A stretch of 64,000 nt of DNA from Erinaceus europaeus (lineage: Eukaryota > Chordata > Mammalia > Eulipotyphla > Erinaceidae), in assembly GCF_950295315.1 (NCBI RefSeq), contig NC_080171.1, positions 117,919,064-117,983,063 of the forward strand, written 5' to 3'. The translations under genes and the position numbers were made by a program. The first letter of the stretch is position 1. Every line of letters starts with the position of its first letter. The notes beneath the pieces were generated by a model that saw only the letters and a list, made by a program, of their open reading frames with translations, had not been told where the DNA came from and made no database searches. Of the stretch, positions 31,353 to 40,964 are shown in pieces.

Positions 31353-31810
31353 GGGGGTTGGCCGGTAGCACAGTGAGTTAAGCGCACATGGTGCAAAGCG
31401 CAAAGACCGGTGGAAGGATCCCGGTTCGAGCCCCCGGCTCCTCACCTACAGGGGGGTCGCTTCACGGGCGGTGAAGCAGGTCTGCAGGTGTCTGTCTATT
31501 TCTCCTCCTCTCTGTCTCCCCTCCTGTCTCGATTTCTCTCTGTCCTATCTAACAATAACAACAACAGCAATAACAACAACAATAATAATGACAACAACAA
31601 GGGCAATAAAGCAGGGGAAAAAATGGCCTCCAGGAGCAGTGGATTTGTAGTTCAGGCACCGAGCCCCAACAATAACCCTGGAGGCAAAAAGAAGGAGGAG
31701 GAGGAGGAGGAAGAGGAGGAGAGGAGGAGGAGGAGTAGGAGGAGGAGGAGGAGGAGGAGGAGAAGAAGAGGAAGAGGAAGAAGGAGAAGGAGAAGGAGAA
31801 GAAGTAGAAG
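31353..31810 (+). mobile_element. SINE-A long form with purine-expanded tail, 15-bp TSD
   Basis: GGCCGGTAGCACAGTGAGTT head, GGTTCGAGCCCCCGGCTCCT, 3' module ATGGCCTCCAGGAGCAGTGG to ACCCTGGAGGCAAAAAGAAG. AAGAAGCTAGTTCCT at 31,338-31,352 recurs at 31,811-31,825, so the whole purine tract lies inside the insertion. Confidence 0.95.
31690..31810. repeat. (GGA)n/(GAA)n purine tract
   Basis: About 120 bases of A and G only, derived from the tail of the SINE. It encodes Arg/Glu or Ser/Pro repeats only. Confidence 0.95.
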
Positions 31811-31825
31811 AAGAAGCTAGTTCCT

Positions 31826-32721
31826 TCAAGTAAAGTGTCCAGCTACACTAAGACCACCAGGCCCAAGGCCACCAAAGCTGCATTCCTTGGAAAGGGCCGA
31901 AAATTCTCCTCCTGACTCCATGCTGCAACTCTGAGCCCTATACAGCAGCCTCCCCAGGAGATTCCATTTCCAGCCACTAACATGTTCCACTTCTAAGCAT
32001 ACGTATTCTCTAAGAAGCATTTGGCAATTAAAGCTATTTATTGCTGTGGTGATTTCTCTTTTTCAGTGACCCTTTTGTTGGGAAAGCCAAGACAAATGCC
32101 TGTGATGTTCTCAGAATGGGTGGAAGGCATCTGCAAGTCTATAACAAGATGCCATCGTGTTCAAAGCATGACCACGTTTTAGGACATAAGTCCTCACTCC
32201 ACAGTTAGAAGAGAAAGAACTATCTGAGGACTTCAGAAAACAATAGCAGAGCTAGGTCTTAATTTATTTTTATAGTTCCCTGGGTCTGCAATGTATTAAA
32301 CTTGAGAGGCTCCTCTTGGTCAGTCTGTTTCCAATCAGGGTGCCACACTGATTCATTTGCACTTGCTTAATGACTATGAGAGCTGCAGAGCAAGGTCAGG
32401 TCTGGGCGGCTGAACAACCTGAGCACATGCTCATGTGAGTGTTTGATGGCTGTGATCTGGTCATAGCTGATATGGGGAAGATACAAACGTTGTACCCCAG
32501 AAACTATTTCTTTACATGCTAAAAGGCACACATTCAGGTTACAAACACTGAAGAGTGGTGTACAAAATCTCTAGTGTCTCATAATTTTGTTGTTTCAACC
32601 AATTAATCAATGCTTATTAAGGAGGTCACTATACTACTCAGTGGATACTTGAAGGTGTCTGGCACAGTGAATGAGAATTTAATCCTTATGTCACCCCTGA
32701 GAAGTTGAAGCTATTCTCTCT
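31826..32721. other. Unassigned stretch
   Basis: 900 bases without recognised repeats or ORFs above about 64 codons. A candidate for conserved non-coding sequence around 32,025-32,110. Confidence 0.45.
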
Positions 32722-32828
32722 CTTTTTTTCCCCAGGGTTATTGCTGGGGGGGGGTCATGTCTGCACTACAAATCCACTGCTCCTGACAGCCTTTTCCCCC
32801 CATTTTATTGGATAAGATAGAGAGAAAT
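32722..32828 (-). mobile_element. SINE-A long form, 3' half, antisense
   Basis: CCCCAGGGTTATTGCTGGGG, ACTACAAATCCACTGCTCCT, then GGATAAGATAGAGAGAAATT, where it breaks off into a TA repeat at 32,829-32,859. Confidence 0.8.
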
Positions 32829-32859
32829 TTATATATATATATATATATACATATATATT
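32829..32859. repeat. (TA)n microsatellite
   Basis: TATATATA with one TACATA interruption, at the junction of two SINE pieces. Confidence 0.93.
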
Positions 32860-33006
32860 AGCAATAGCAGAGACAGCATAATGAGTATGCAAAAATACTT
32901 TAGCACCTGAGGTTCAAATGTTCCCTGTTCAGTTCCAGGACTACCAAAAACCAGAACTAAACAGTGCTCTAGTATAAATAAATAAAGATAAATAAACAAA
33001 TAAAGT
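32860..33006 (+). mobile_element. SINE-C
   Basis: AGCAGAGACAGCATAATGAG head, AGTTCCAGGACTACCAAAAA, CCAGAACTAAACAGTGCTCT and an AATAAATAAAGATAAATAAA tail. Confidence 0.82.
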
Positions 33007-33544
33007 CAGCCACTAGCTAAGAAAAGCAACTTGAGACCTTGAACTCCCCTTCTAGAAAGCTTTGAGTAACCTGGACAACAGATCACATGAATGTCTGCTT
33101 CTCTCCTTTCCCATTCCTTAATTCTTGCTCTTACAGTTTAAACTCACCATTGAAGTGTTAACCTGTGAAACCCTGGCCAATCAGTGCTAGATCCTTACAA
33201 AAACAAAATCCCAGATCCACAATATATCTCTCTCTCTCTCCTGCTCCCTCTCCCTCTCTCTCTCTCCACTTACAGTGCTCTGTGTGGTTCTCCAGGTATA
33301 CCACTATGCCATGGTACCCTCCAGGTAAGAAATGTCTTTTTTTCCAAAGTTACCAGATGTTAGTTGTTGAGGTACACCCTGCAGACACTGACTCTGGCCA
33401 AGGAAGTTACAGCAGGGGTTTCCACCAGCAGGATAGGCCCAGGTGAGTACCTTGGGCATTCTAGATATTAGCATCGCTGGGTCCCATATAAATGTGGTGT
33501 TAATGTGTGCTGAGTTCCCTTCATTCAGAAAGTGATGGGAGGGG
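33007..33544. other. Unassigned stretch with CT repeat
   Basis: CT-rich repeat at 33,227-33,266. No gene recognised. Confidence 0.5.
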
Positions 33545-33660
33545 ACTGAGTAGGGGCAAACCAGGTAGAGTACACACATCATCATATCCAAGCCTGCAGT
33601 CCCCACCTGGGGGGGTAAGCTTCACAAGCAGTGCAATAAGCTGCAGGTGACAGATTGAAG
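33545..33660 (+). mobile_element. SINE-B, decayed
   Basis: GACTGAGTAGGGGCAAACCA head, GCAGTCCCCACCTGGGGGGG, AAGCTTCACAAGCAGTGCAA. The tail is missing. Confidence 0.7.
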
Positions 33661-34138
33661 ACAGGGAGCAACTGATTTTAAAAAAAAACCTTTCAAAAGA
33701 CAATACAACATAGAAAAGGAATATAGGCAGGGGGTCACTAGAAAACAGATACTCAACATAAAATAGGGTCATAAGTAGTTACTCTGGGTACATTGGTAAT
33801 TATAATAACTGTACATGCACATTTCAATTGAAAAAAACCATCGTATTGAAATGAGAAAAAAATAAGTTATGCTTATAAGAGTCATACCTCAACTTTAAGG
33901 AAAAGTTGCAAGGTCTGCAGCAAAGAAGCAGGAACCAAAGCAAAGATGGTATTGCTGTAATGATGCCAGATACCTACAAGCATTCCTAACGATAGTTAAG
34001 GGTTCCATAATGATTTCTCGAATAGAAAACATCATTTATTCCAATGTTTCAATATGGATGGATTTAAACCACAGAGTGGGAGAAGCCCTATGTCTAACAG
34101 CACAGCACTTTTGAATTCAGGGTAAAAGAAAAAAAAAT
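33661..34138. other. Unassigned stretch
   Basis: AT-rich, possibly old L1-derived (AATATGGATGGATTTAAACC at 34,050), but I cannot confirm it. Confidence 0.4.
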
Positions 34139-34147
34139 TGAAGTCCT

Positions 34148-34284
34148 GGGTGTGGGTAGATAGCATAATGGTTATGCAAAGAGACTCTCATGACTGAGGC
34201 TCCAAAGTGTCAGGTTCAATCCTCCACACCACCATAAACCAGAGCTGAGCAGCTGAGCTCTGGTTTAAAAAAAAAAAAAAAAAA
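34148..34284 (+). mobile_element. SINE-C, 5' part of a SINE-L1 composite
   Basis: TGTGGGTAGATAGCATAATG head, GTCAGGTTCAATCCTCCACA, ACCAGAGCTGAGCAGCTGAG and an A-run at 34,267-34,285. It joins L1 sequence with no intervening target duplication, see next entry. Confidence 0.88.
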
Positions 34285-34608
34285 ACAACCTTGAAAAATT
34301 CATGTTGAGTGAAATAAGTCAGAAACAGAAGGATGAATATGGGATGATCTCACTCTCAGTCTGAAGTTGAAAAACAAGATCAGAAAAGAAAACACAAGTA
34401 GAACCTGAAATAGAATTGGCGTATTGCACCAAAGTAAAAGACTCTGGGGTGGGTGGGTGGGGAAAATACAGGTTCAAGAAGGATTCAGAGGACCTAGTGG
34501 GGGTTATGTTGTTATATGGGAAACTGGGGAATGTTATGCATATACAAACCATTGTACTTACTGTTGAATGTAAAACATTAATTCCCCAATAAAAAAAAGA
34601 AAAAAAAG
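34285..34608 (+). mobile_element. L1 3' UTR end, 3' part of the composite
   Basis: GTTGAGTGAAATAAGTCAGA, GGGATGATCTCACTCTCAGT, GGGAAACTGGGGAATGTTAT, ATTCCCCAATAAAAAAAAGA. TGAAGTCCT occurs just before the SINE head (34,139-34,147) and just after this L1 tail (34,609-34,617). Confidence 0.85.
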
Positions 34609-34659
34609 TGAAGTCCTAGAAGTAAGAAAAAAAAAAGGAAATCACAAAAAAAATTTAAT

Positions 34660-34865
34660 GGAGAGAATTTTAGAATTTTCAATAGTTATTTCACAAAATG
34701 AGACTATCTAGTTGGTCAGTAAACTTATAAAAAGATGCTCAGGCTTCTTAGTCATCAGGGAAATGTAAAATCAACTACAATGTCATACCAAATACACACT
34801 CCCCACTTAATGGCTAGAATTTTTAAAACACTGGAATGCTAAGTGTTGACAAAGACAGGAGACTT
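34660..34865 (+). mobile_element. L1 fragment (3' ORF2 region)
   Basis: AAAAGATGCTCAGGCTTCTT, AGTCATCAGGGAAATGTAAA and AAGTGTTGACAAAGACAGGA correspond to the familiar mammalian L1 run near the end of ORF2. Diverged, no ORF. Confidence 0.7.
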
Positions 34866-35286
34866 CTGAACGCTAAAGAGCAGCAGCAGCTGGGGTTTGC
34901 TCTTCTGACTCAACCAGGAATAGCAAAGAGGATCACCTGAGAAGCAGTGAGATGAGACGAGCATCACTCGAGGAACCCACCAGGCCACAGGTGCCTGCAA
35001 ACACATGTGGATCAAGGACAGAGGGCATTATGGTAAGATTCCTGGGGCTGACAATCCATACCTGCTTGGGAGCGATTAGGACCAGTCTGGCAGCTGCCAG
35101 TTGAAACACCACCGCCAGTCTGAGTTTTATCAACAAAGACTGCTAAAGGGAGGAGAACTTAAGCCTCACCAAGTTACAGCTGTGGGTCTCCATTGCTGTT
35201 GCCCCTCAGGGGCTGGAACCGCAGCGAGGAAGCCCTACACTGACATGGGGCGGGGGAAGGGCAGATTGCTGGCCAGGTGACTCAGG
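34866..35286. other. Unassigned stretch
   Basis: Nothing recognised except a few CpGs around 35,215-35,255. Confidence 0.45.
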
Positions 35287-35301
35287 AGAAAATCCACACT
35301 C

Positions 35302-35594
35302 AAGAGAGACAGGTTGGGAGTATGGATTGACCTGTCAACGCCCATGTTCAGTGGGGAAGCAATTACAGAAGCCAGACCTTCCACCTTCTGCATCCCACAA
35401 TGACCTTGGGTCCATACTCCCAGAGGGATAAAGAATAGGAAAGCTATCAGGGGAGGGGAGGGGATACGGAGTTCTGGTGGTGGGAATTGTGTGAAGCTGT
35501 ACCCCTCTTAGCCTATGGTTTTGTCAGTATTTCCTTTTTATAAATAAAAAAATTTAAAAAGAGAAGAATTAGGTAAAAAAAAAAAAAAAAGAAA
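35302..35594 (+). mobile_element. Repeat X, short copy with 15-bp TSD
   Basis: GAGACAGGTTGGGAGTATGG through TAGCCTATGGTTTTGTCAGT and TTTTATAAATAAAAAAATTT plus an A-run. AGAAAATCCACACTC lies before it (35,287-35,301) and after it (35,595-35,609). This shows that X moves by target-primed retrotransposition with 5' truncation. Confidence 0.9.
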
Positions 35595-35609
35595 AGAAAA
35601 TCCACACTC

Positions 35610-35959
35610 CCAGTGGTCAGGAGGTATGGCTATATAGTAGGAGCCTTTTCAAATTATTCTCCTGATAAATTAGGGAAAAGGGTGAATAATTCCCTCAGAA
35701 ATCAGAATTTATTCAGAAACACAGAGCCACAGAGTACAGATCATCTCAGCTGTAGGTGGGGGTGAGGCCAAGATTATTAGGATCAGGACTTTGGATCCTC
35801 GGGGCATAATCATCGTGCTATCATCTATCCCCTACCCTGTTTTGTCTCTTGGTCACCAGTGAGTTATTAAGATAAACAGTCTACTTATAGTTAAAAAGGC
35901 CTCAGTCTCCCATAGCCTGCAGGGAAGATAAAGAACCTCCTATCTATCTTCAAAACAGA
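35610..35959. other. Unassigned, possibly upstream part of repeat X
   Basis: Sense-strand sequence leading into the next X copy. It may belong to the same element, but I found no second copy in the window to confirm that. Confidence 0.4.
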
Positions 35960-36430
35960 GACCCCAAATCTGCATCTGCTCTATTCCAGCCTTTAGGTTC
36001 ATGATTAGTCAACAATTTGTTTGGCTTTATATGATAACTCTTTTTTCAGCCACCAGGCTCCAGATACTACCATGATGCCAACCGGACTTCCCTGGGCAGA
36101 TGACCCACTAATGTGTCCTGGAGCCCCATCTCCCCGGAGCTCTGCCCCACTAGGGAAAGAGAGAGACAGGCTGGGAGTATGGATTGATCTGCTAATGCCT
36201 ATGTTCAGTGGGGAAGCAATTACATAAGCCAGATCTTCCACCTTCTGCACCCCATAATGACCCTGGGTCCACACTCCTAGAGGGATAAAGAATAAGAAAG
36301 CTATCAGGGGAGGGGATAGGATACAGAGTTCTGGTGATGGAAATTGTGTGGAGTTGTACTCTTTTTATTCTATAATTTTGTCAATGTTTCCTTTTTATAA
36401 ATAAAAAATTTAAAAATGAATAAGTAAAAA
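35960..36430 (+). mobile_element. Repeat X, medium-long copy
   Basis: CCAGCCTTTAGGTTCATGAT, CCACCAGGCTCCAGATACTA, CTTCCCTGGGCAGATGACCC, GAGACAGGCTGGGAGTATGG, TTTATAAATAAAAAATTTAA. Colinear with the reverse complement of 20,452-20,910. Confidence 0.85.
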
Positions 36431-36439
36431 AAATAATGA

Positions 36440-36770
36440 AGACAACATCCAAAAAATAATTGGTGGCATAGTTACAGGAGTGAGAAAAGCTTTTGAAAGT
36501 AATATCATCAGAAATGGGGAAACAACAAATGAAACTCTGAAAGAAAACACTAATTATCTCAAGGTTATCAGAGAGCTGAAAACTGAAATAGCTGAGCTTA
36601 GAGCACAAATAGCTGAACAAGCTAATACAATATCAGAACAGGGTAACAAAACAGTTGAGCTACAGAAAACAACAAAGGGAAGAGAGAACAGGATAAGTGA
36701 GGCAAAACACAGAATTATCAAAATCAAGGAACATGTGAGTAGCTGAAAGGGGACCTGGTGAAGTTCTGGG
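36440..36770 (+). pseudogene. L1 ORF1 fragment (coiled-coil region)
   Basis: An open frame at 36,480-36,746 (88 codons) is rich in Glu, Lys, Asn and Ile with regular hydrophobic spacing (for example ELKTEIAELRAQIAEQ), and ends with ENRISEAKHRIIKIKEH. That resembles the coiled-coil trimerisation part of mammalian L1 ORF1p just before its RNA-recognition domain, which often carries an ENRI.ELE-type motif. In L1, ORF1p binds L1 RNA in the cytoplasm as a trimer. Only about a quarter of the usual length is present, with no RNA-binding or C-terminal domain, so it is a dead fragment. It lies directly after the A-rich end of repeat X. An unrelated chance coiled coil is possible but less likely. Confidence 0.7.
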
Positions 36771-37589
36771 ATTCTCTTTTTCTTGATCTGGTAGTTGCTT
36801 ACATAGGTAAGTTCAGTTTGTTTTATATATAATGAACTTTACTATTACTCATGCAATCCCTGTGTGGATACCACTCTTTAGTTGAAGCAAAATAGTTATT
36901 TTTCACTAAGATCTAACACAATCCTGAAAGAGTCCATTTCTCAGAATCTGCATGGTAAACAGTTTAACTGGGTTTAGTCAGAAGTGTTTAAAAATCACGC
37001 ATTCTCAGTCTCTTCCCAAGCCCACCTTTTCCATTTGGGTTCATGGTGAGCCAGTTTCTCTGTCCCATTACCTAGGCCAAGGCAAGGTCCAAGGGCAGCA
37101 GATCAAACCCTAGCTGAGAAAAATCCAAGTTACAGAAAAACCCTCAAGAATTGAGGGGACTGGTGGTGGTGAGGGGCTTACCCTATTTGGAAGTACTTTA
37201 CCTATTACTACATCACTAGATCTAGTGAATGGAGTATTCATTTGATTGAACTGCAACCAGGATGGATTAGATAAACTTAACATTGATTCTTCCTGCTGGC
37301 ATTATACATGGTGGGACTGATTTCCTTAATATCACTCCCTGGCATTTGCTTCCTAAGTGAACACCTAGTTAGTGACCTCAAATCACTAGGGTGTAAAATT
37401 TGCTGTGAATTTGTTTGGGGTCTTAGGCTGATAGTACTTGGTGCAAAGCAGACAATGAAAGGAGACATTATTAAATAATTCCACTGAGCATATTAGTTGT
37501 TATCCAAGATGGGAATGAAAGATCAGGAGCCCTGTGTGTCTTGCACACCTCCTTAGCAGCTTGCTCAGACCCCTATCCCCTGGGGCACT
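36771..37589. other. Unassigned stretch
   Basis: The first 100 bases may continue the L1 fragment. No gene recognised in the remainder. Confidence 0.45.
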
Positions 37590-37662
37590 TGACAGTGTTA
37601 GGAGGCCAATGACCAAGCTTGACCACAGACCAAGACAGACACAGAGTAATGATGATCAAAGA

Positions 37663-37668
37663 TTTATT
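37663..37668 (-). promoter_or_regulatory. Polyadenylation signal of the LTR
   Basis: AATAAA on the minus strand, in GTGAATAAATCTTTG, followed by a T/G-rich region. Confidence 0.6.
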
Positions 37669-37773
37669 CACACAGACACACAAGACACACATACAGAGGA
37701 ACTCAGCACTGAGGGTTCACTAGCTGGGACCGCTCCCTGGACTAGGAACACTGGGCAACTCTGAGGCCCTCTG

Positions 37774-37780
37774 TTTTATA
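37774..37780 (-). promoter_or_regulatory. TATA box of the LTR
   Basis: TATAAAA on the minus strand, upstream of the AATAAA in the same LTR. Confidence 0.55.
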
Positions 37781-38277
37781 CTCTCAAGAGATGGTGGTTA
37801 CACAAGCAGGATGTACATTTTATCTAAGGAAAACAGTTACACATTACATCTTGAACCAAACAAAGGGCACAATTTACACATTACATTTTGAGCAAAGCAA
37901 AGGGCACAAGTTATTACACATCACATTTTTATCTAAACAGTGCACTCTAATCTCTATGGCGTCAAATCTTTATCTCAGCAGAGCAGGTATTACAGAAGCA
38001 AAATGAGCAGATAAAGTTGAGTGGGTATTTCAAAAATTCAAACTGTCGCATAAACACTTAGTTTGCAACATCTTTCTTGCAAGTTCAAATGAATCACCTG
38101 TGGTTGCCCAGATGACTCAGGTGTTCCTGGGGGAGAGGTCAGCTTGCTTCTCAACTTTTATTTTCTTTTACTTGTAAAGCAAGTCTCCAAGATGGAGGAA
38201 CTTTCAAAATGGGGAGCTCATGCTCTCAGAAGCTAATGCACAAATGAAAGTGACTTGACAGAGAAGGGGGAGAAGAG

Positions 38278-38500
38278 GGACAGGGCAGTAGTGCACCTGG
38301 TTGAGTGCACATGTTACTATGTGCAAGGACCCAGGTTCAAGCCCCTTGTCCCCACCTGCAGAAGGGAAGCTTCACAAGTAGTATAGCAGGGCTGCAGGCG
38401 TCTGTCTCTCTTTCCCCCTTTGAATCTTCCCCTTCCCTCTTGATTTTACTCTGTCTCTAGCCAAGAAATAAAATTAATAAATAAAAATATTTTTAAAAAG
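38278..38500 (+). mobile_element. SINE-B
   Basis: GGGACAGGGCAGTAGTGCAC head, GGTTCAAGCCCCTTGTCCCC, CTGTCTCTAGCCAAGAAATA and an AATAAATAAAAATATT tail. Confidence 0.92.
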
Positions 38501-38799
38501 AGAGAAAGAGCAAGGAGAGGAGGAAGTCCCACTGAATTCAAGTATGTGGTAGAGTCAAGAGAATGCAATGGAGGGTCTACATTTGTAGAGATCTAGGTCC
38601 TGGTTACAGGAGGCTGAACTAGTGGAAGCCAGATGGGAGAAGTTGATAAGGGTGGGAGGGGAATGTAAAATGAGAGAGAGAACACTTAGCCAGCACGGAA
38701 GGCAGAACCAACAGGTGGCTTCAAGAGCTGAGATGTCACCTGTCAAATTAGGTCATGACCTAGGAAAGACCTTAGTGTCACTATCTTCAAATAGATGTA
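38501..38799. other. Unassigned stretch
   Basis: Nothing recognised. Confidence 0.5.
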
Positions 38800-39077
38800 A
38801 AAAAAAAAAAAGACTATGGGATGATCCCACTCATAGATAGAAGTTGAGAAATAAGAACAGAAAGGAAAGCACAAAGCAGCACTTGGACTGGAGTTGGTGT
38901 ATTGCACCAAAGTAAAGGACTCTGGTAGGGTGTGAGGGAGGGGAAGTAGTTTGTACATATGTAACATTTCTCAGTTTTTCACGTAACAATTCAACCCCCA
39001 CTAGGTCTTCCTCTGCCATCATGTTCCAGGACCTGAGCTTCAATCCCCCAATAAAGAAATTTAAAAACAAAAAAAAA
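38800..39077 (+). mobile_element. L1 3' UTR end with an internally inverted segment
   Basis: Sense L1 (GGGATGATCCCACTCATAGA, TTGCACCAAAGTAAAGGACT) up to about 38,945. Bases 38,948-39,045 are then the inverse complement of the next ~95 bases of the normal 3' UTR. It ends in the normal sense tip CCCCCAATAAAGAAATTT. Confidence 0.75.
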
Positions 39078-39245
39078 TACTCTGGTATTGGGGTGGGGAC
39101 GGTTAAGTGTTCAGGTCTTGTAACATGATGGCAGAGGAGGACCTCGTTTGGGGGTTAGACTGTTACATGGAAAACTGAGAAATGTTACTTATGTACCAAC
39201 TACTGTATTTTACTGTTGATTATAAATCATCAGTCCCTCCAGTAA
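39078..39245 (+). mobile_element. L1 3' UTR end, second copy
   Basis: TACTCTGGTATTGGGGTGGG, AACATGATGGCAGAGGAGGA, ATGGAAAACTGAGAAATGTT, ATCAGTCCCTCCAGTAAAGG. About 95 bases of it pair with 38,948-39,045. Confidence 0.75.
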
Positions 39246-39261
39246 AGGGAGAAAAAGTAAT

Positions 39262-39475
39262 TAAGTAAGAGAAGGCAGGCCATAGAAAAATAGGCATATA
39301 TAGTTATAGTTATAGAAATAATAGTCAACCCATATCTGTGACTTTAAAGGAACCACTGCAGTTTCCAATGGAGGGAATTGGGAACACAAAACTCTGGTGG
39401 TGGGAACAGTGTGTAATTATACCCCTATTGTTTTGTAATTTTGTAAATCACTGAAAACCTAAAGAAATAAACATT
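39262..39475 (+). mobile_element. Repeat X, second 3' subtype
   Basis: AATAATAGTCAACCCATATC, CCACTGCAGTTTCCAATGGA, AACTCTGGTGGTGGGAACAG, GTAATTTTGTAAATCACTGA. Same ending type as 26,480-26,665. Confidence 0.75.
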
Positions 39476-40767
39476 ATCTTAAAGGGGGAAAAAGAAAAAG
39501 AAAGAAAAGAAGAGAAAAAGAACATGCCTGTTACACACAGCTCCTGTAGTTCCTGCTGCATGGGAAGAGGAAGTTCCAGTTTTAGTTTGGAGCAGGCCAG
39601 AGTGACAAATACAGAGACAGGGCAGAGACAGACAGACAGGTCTGGAGGTCAGTCACTAAGGCTCTCTGCCTGCTGGGTCACACTCAGAGCAAAAGTGATT
39701 CATTGCATGGGCCACCACAGGAAAATGAGAGAAAACACAGAAAATGTACTAAAAAGGTAACTAAACTCAGTCAGGAACGGGAAAGTTTTGTTCCCTTGCT
39801 CCCTGAAATGTCTTCTCACAACCCCTGTTAAGTCCCAAGTGGTTTAGGGGTGAACTTTCTGATGCCACCATGGCAGTGCTCCCCTTCTCTGGGCGCTGTC
39901 CTATTCAGGTTCCTTGACCACCCTGTAACCCCTGTAGCTTGCCTTTAGACCCAGACAACTCCCACCCCTGGTCTAAGGCTCTATGACACAAGGAGAATTT
40001 GAGTATGAGACTTGGGTGTGGAACTGCAGTCATTACAAAGAGTTGGGTCTAGGACACTGTCACATGGTCTAAAATTTAAGACAAGTAATCAGGCAGCCCA
40101 CCGAGAGAGAGGACAGAGAGAGAGAGAGAGAGGGAGAGAGAGAGGGAGAGAGAGAGAGGTGTTTTCCATTTGAGAGCACATCTTCACACTTTGCAGAGTT
40201 TCATCTCTTTAATTTCTTCACTACTGCAGTCCAACTCCCCTGAGCCACTCTAACATCCAAAACAATTTAAGGTAGAGGCACCCCAACCCCTCCCCTACCA
40301 CCACCCCTTCACCCTGGCCAGCCTGGTTTTGTGATTTGGGGGAATGTGACATTGAGACAAGTCCTGCTCCCTACATCAATACTTTATTAGGTTGCAATCT
40401 GCAGATGAAAGGGATTGGCCAGGCTCTGTGGTTGCCTGCCAGGAAATCTGTGAAAACTATTTTCATCTTTGCTAAGAGGTAAAATATTTATGTCTTTAAT
40501 AAGCCTGGTGACTGAGACGTAAGGACACTTATAAATAGCTCCACCAAAAAATGTGAATACACACTACTTAAATCAAAGGAATGTCAGGCCTTACAAGTCC
40601 AGTTCTGCAGCCTCCATCACCACTGCCCTGAGGGTAAGACATTGCTGCCCGGGGACTTCATAACCTTGACCACAGCCCCAGGCTTGCCAGGGGAGCCCCT
40701 AACTCCCTGAGTTACCAAGAACACCCACTCCCAACATCTTCAGGGAAGCCATGACCATATTCTTTAG
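39476..40767. other. Unassigned stretch with (GA)n
   Basis: (GA)n with GGGA interruptions at 40,102-40,160. Repeat-free AT-rich sequence at 40,440-40,580. No gene recognised. Confidence 0.45.
40102..40160. repeat. (GA)n microsatellite
   Basis: GA dinucleotides with GGGA interruptions. Confidence 0.95.
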
Positions 40768-40964
40768 CATATTTTTATTTCTTATTAGATAGAGACAGAG
40801 AAATTGAGAGGGGAGGTAGAAAGGGAAAGAAACAGAGAGAGATCTGCAGAACTATTTCATCACTAGTGAAACTTTCCCCCTGCAAGTGAGGACCAGGGGC
40901 TTGAACTTGGATCCTTGCACACTGTAATGTGAGCACTTAACCAGGTGCACCACCACCTGGCCTC
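40768..40964 (-). mobile_element. SINE-B, antisense
   Basis: TTTATTTCTTATTAGATAGA tail side, CTATTTCATCACTAGTGAAA, GGGGCTTGAACTTGGATCCT and ACCACCTGGCC head. Confidence 0.92.

Larger units (their letters stand above)
37590..38256 (-). mobile_element. Solo LTR-like element, antisense
   Basis: Read on the minus strand it starts TGTCAAGTCACTTTCATTTG, has a TATAAAA box (37,780-37,774), an AATAAA signal about 110 bases later (37,668-37,663), a T/G-rich stretch, and ends near CCTCCTAACA or CTGTCA. The order U3, TATA, R, poly(A) signal, U5 and the TG...CA ends fit an endogenous retroviral LTR. No internal gag, pol or env sequence is next to it. A convincing 4-6 bp target duplication was not found. 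Confidence 0.65.

Noticed and set aside
36005..36274. 89-codon antisense ORF similar to one at 20,578-20,847 region products
   Set aside because: The similarity arises because both lie in copies of repeat X. No start or domain is conserved.
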